64,000 nt of DNA from contig NZ_BGNG01000006.1 in NCBI RefSeq assembly GCF_003203515.1, positions 248,001 to 312,000 on the forward strand, read 5' to 3'. Positions within the stretch are counted from its first letter, which is position 1; each line of letters begins with the position of its first letter. Source of the stretch: Glaciecola sp. KUL10. GTDB lineage: Bacteria; Pseudomonadota; Gammaproteobacteria; Enterobacterales; Alteromonadaceae. Of the stretch, positions 63,169 to 64,000 are shown in pieces. A model generated the notes under the pieces. It worked only from the letters and a program-made list of their open reading frames with translations. It was not told where the DNA came from and searched no databases. Position numbers and translations under genes: made by a program.

Positions 63169-63343
63169 GGTATTGCCCCGTTATTTGCTTCGCCGATGCG
63201 TTGGTTCTTGATATGATCGCGTGCAAACTATGTTATTTTTTGAAGCTATTCAAGCTTTACCTTGCTTTGAGTGTGTTTTGTCGCTAGTTTGGTGCTATGA
63301 GCATTTGGAATAGCTCTGCTTTAGATCATGGAAGGTAAAGCAA

Positions 63344-64000
63344 ATGGACACTGACAAGCAAAATCTATACTTTAAATTTATTGAGTTATTAGCTTATTGG
63401 CAGGGCGGTGTAAACTCTACTGAACTTGTTCGACAATTTGATATTTCTGCAAAGTATGCGAAAGACAAGATTAGCGAATACAAATCCAAGCACAATCAAA
63501 ACATCAAATATGACGCATCGTTGAAAAAGTTTGTGCTTAGTCAGTCATATTCACTCAATTATTTATCAAAAAATGCGAATGAATATCTCGATTGGCTTCA
63601 TCATCCAAATTCTCTTTTTATCAACCATCAGTCGCCAATCCGGTCTCATATTGTCGATGCTCCACAACGTGATGTTTCTCATTTAGTGATACAAGGAATA
63701 GTGACGGCCATTCAAAAGAAACTGCGTTTGGATGTTGACTACGTTTCACTATCCAATCCAAATACCGAAGGAAGGGTCATTCAACCTTTGTGCATGGTAA
63801 AAACCGGTGTGCGATGGCATCTAAGAGCATTTGATGAGAAGAATCAAGAATTTCGTGACTTTGTATTGAGTCGGTTTAAAGGCAGGCCAGAGTTAATGGA
63901 CAAACAAACAGTGTCGCCCAGTGATGATGAAAGATGGTGTACCGAGCAGGTTTTGATTTTCGAGCCAGACTCTCGTTTATCAGATGACAAAAAAAGGGTG
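63344..64000 (+). CDS. WYL-domain transcriptional regulator (BrxR/CapW-like), C-terminus beyond window
   Basis: 219 codons visible, the frame still open. The N-terminal winged helix (about 1-75: MDTDKQNLYFKFIELLAYWQGGVNSTELVRQFDIS) is followed by a WYL domain (about 120-180: RLDVDYVSLSNPNTEGRVIQPLCMVKTGVRWHLRAF and FRDFVLSRFKGRPELM). This short HTH-WYL-WCX build fits BrxR/CapW regulators that repress defence operons, though WYL proteins have other roles too. GGAAGG precedes ATG 63344. The following genes are outside the window. Confidence 0.8.
   Translation, partial: MDTDKQNLYFKFIELLAYWQGGVNSTELVRQFDISAKYAKDKISEYKSKHNQNIKYDASLKKFVLSQSYSLNYLSKNANEYLDWLHHPNSLFINHQSPIRSHIVDAPQRDVSHLVIQGIVTAIQKKLRLDVDYVSLSNPNTEGRVIQPLCMVKTGVRWHLRAFDEKNQEFRDFVLSRFKGRPELMDKQTVSPSDDERWCTEQVLIFEPDSRLSDDKKRV

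Noticed and set aside
1-64000. tRNA, rRNA, CRISPR array, IS or prophage
   Set aside because: No cloverleaf, regular spaced repeats, transposase or phage structural genes were seen on either strand.

Overview
The window is about 64 kb of chromosome from a marine-type gammaproteobacterium, most likely order Alteromonadales (Alteromonas/Glaciecola-like). The grounds are: the rpmE-priA-ftsN-hslV-hslU block; tolC beside nudF-DUF1249-yqiA-parE; the efp/epmA/epmB cluster; tamAB; a PrsT-type TPR lipoprotein of PEP-CTERM systems; a GlyGly-CTERM tail on a secreted cyclophilin; and a large secreted S8 protease. No rRNA, tRNA, IS element, prophage or CRISPR array was recognised. Base composition looks even, so most of the window reads as core chromosome with a few accessory inserts.

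Layout. 1-3.7 kb: 5' part of a multidomain secreted subtilisin-like protease (minus strand). 4.1-9.5 kb: rpmE, then priA, ftsN (frame broken), hslV and hslU, with a near-consensus heat-shock promoter before hslV. 9.5-10.8 kb (minus): a RimK-like ATP-grasp enzyme and a 66-residue peptide with a double-glycine leader, a candidate RiPP (ribosomal peptide) locus. 11.0-16.6 kb: tamA (frame broken) and tamB. 16.8-20.5 kb (minus): HlyD adaptor, C39-peptidase ABC exporter and a small LuxR-type HTH protein. The C39 domain is the type of enzyme that cleaves double-glycine leaders, so the two minus-strand loci may form one peptide-making and export system split by tamAB. 20.8-22.7 kb: a TetR regulator, a VOC protein and a double-cupin protein sharing palindromic operators. 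22.8-30.7 kb (minus): beta-propeller/amidohydrolase, transglutaminase-like protein, cysG and deaD. 30.9-37.5 kb: PrsT-like lipoprotein, a voltage-gated cation channel with an acidic filter, and a TonB receptor. 37.7-43.1 kb: tolC, and divergent nudF, DUF1249, yqiA and parE. 43.1-43.6 kb: a two-gene toxin-antitoxin-like module in which both genes carry nonsense codons. 43.6-50.5 kb: ptrB, hypotheticals, epmB (frame broken), efp and epmA. 50.6-63.2 kb: two secreted cyclophilins, a diguanylate cyclase, an acetolactate synthase-like/aldehyde dehydrogenase pair, yjjG, a beta-propeller protein, an M16 peptidase and rlmG. 63.3 kb to the end: 5' part of a WYL-domain regulator of the kind often found beside phage-defence genes.

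Three otherwise conserved genes (ftsN, tamA, epmB) each need a single -1 shift, and each break lies in a homopolymer that forms a classical -1 slippery heptamer. One-base homopolymer deletions, real or from sequencing, are the simplest explanation; frameshifting is a testable alternative.
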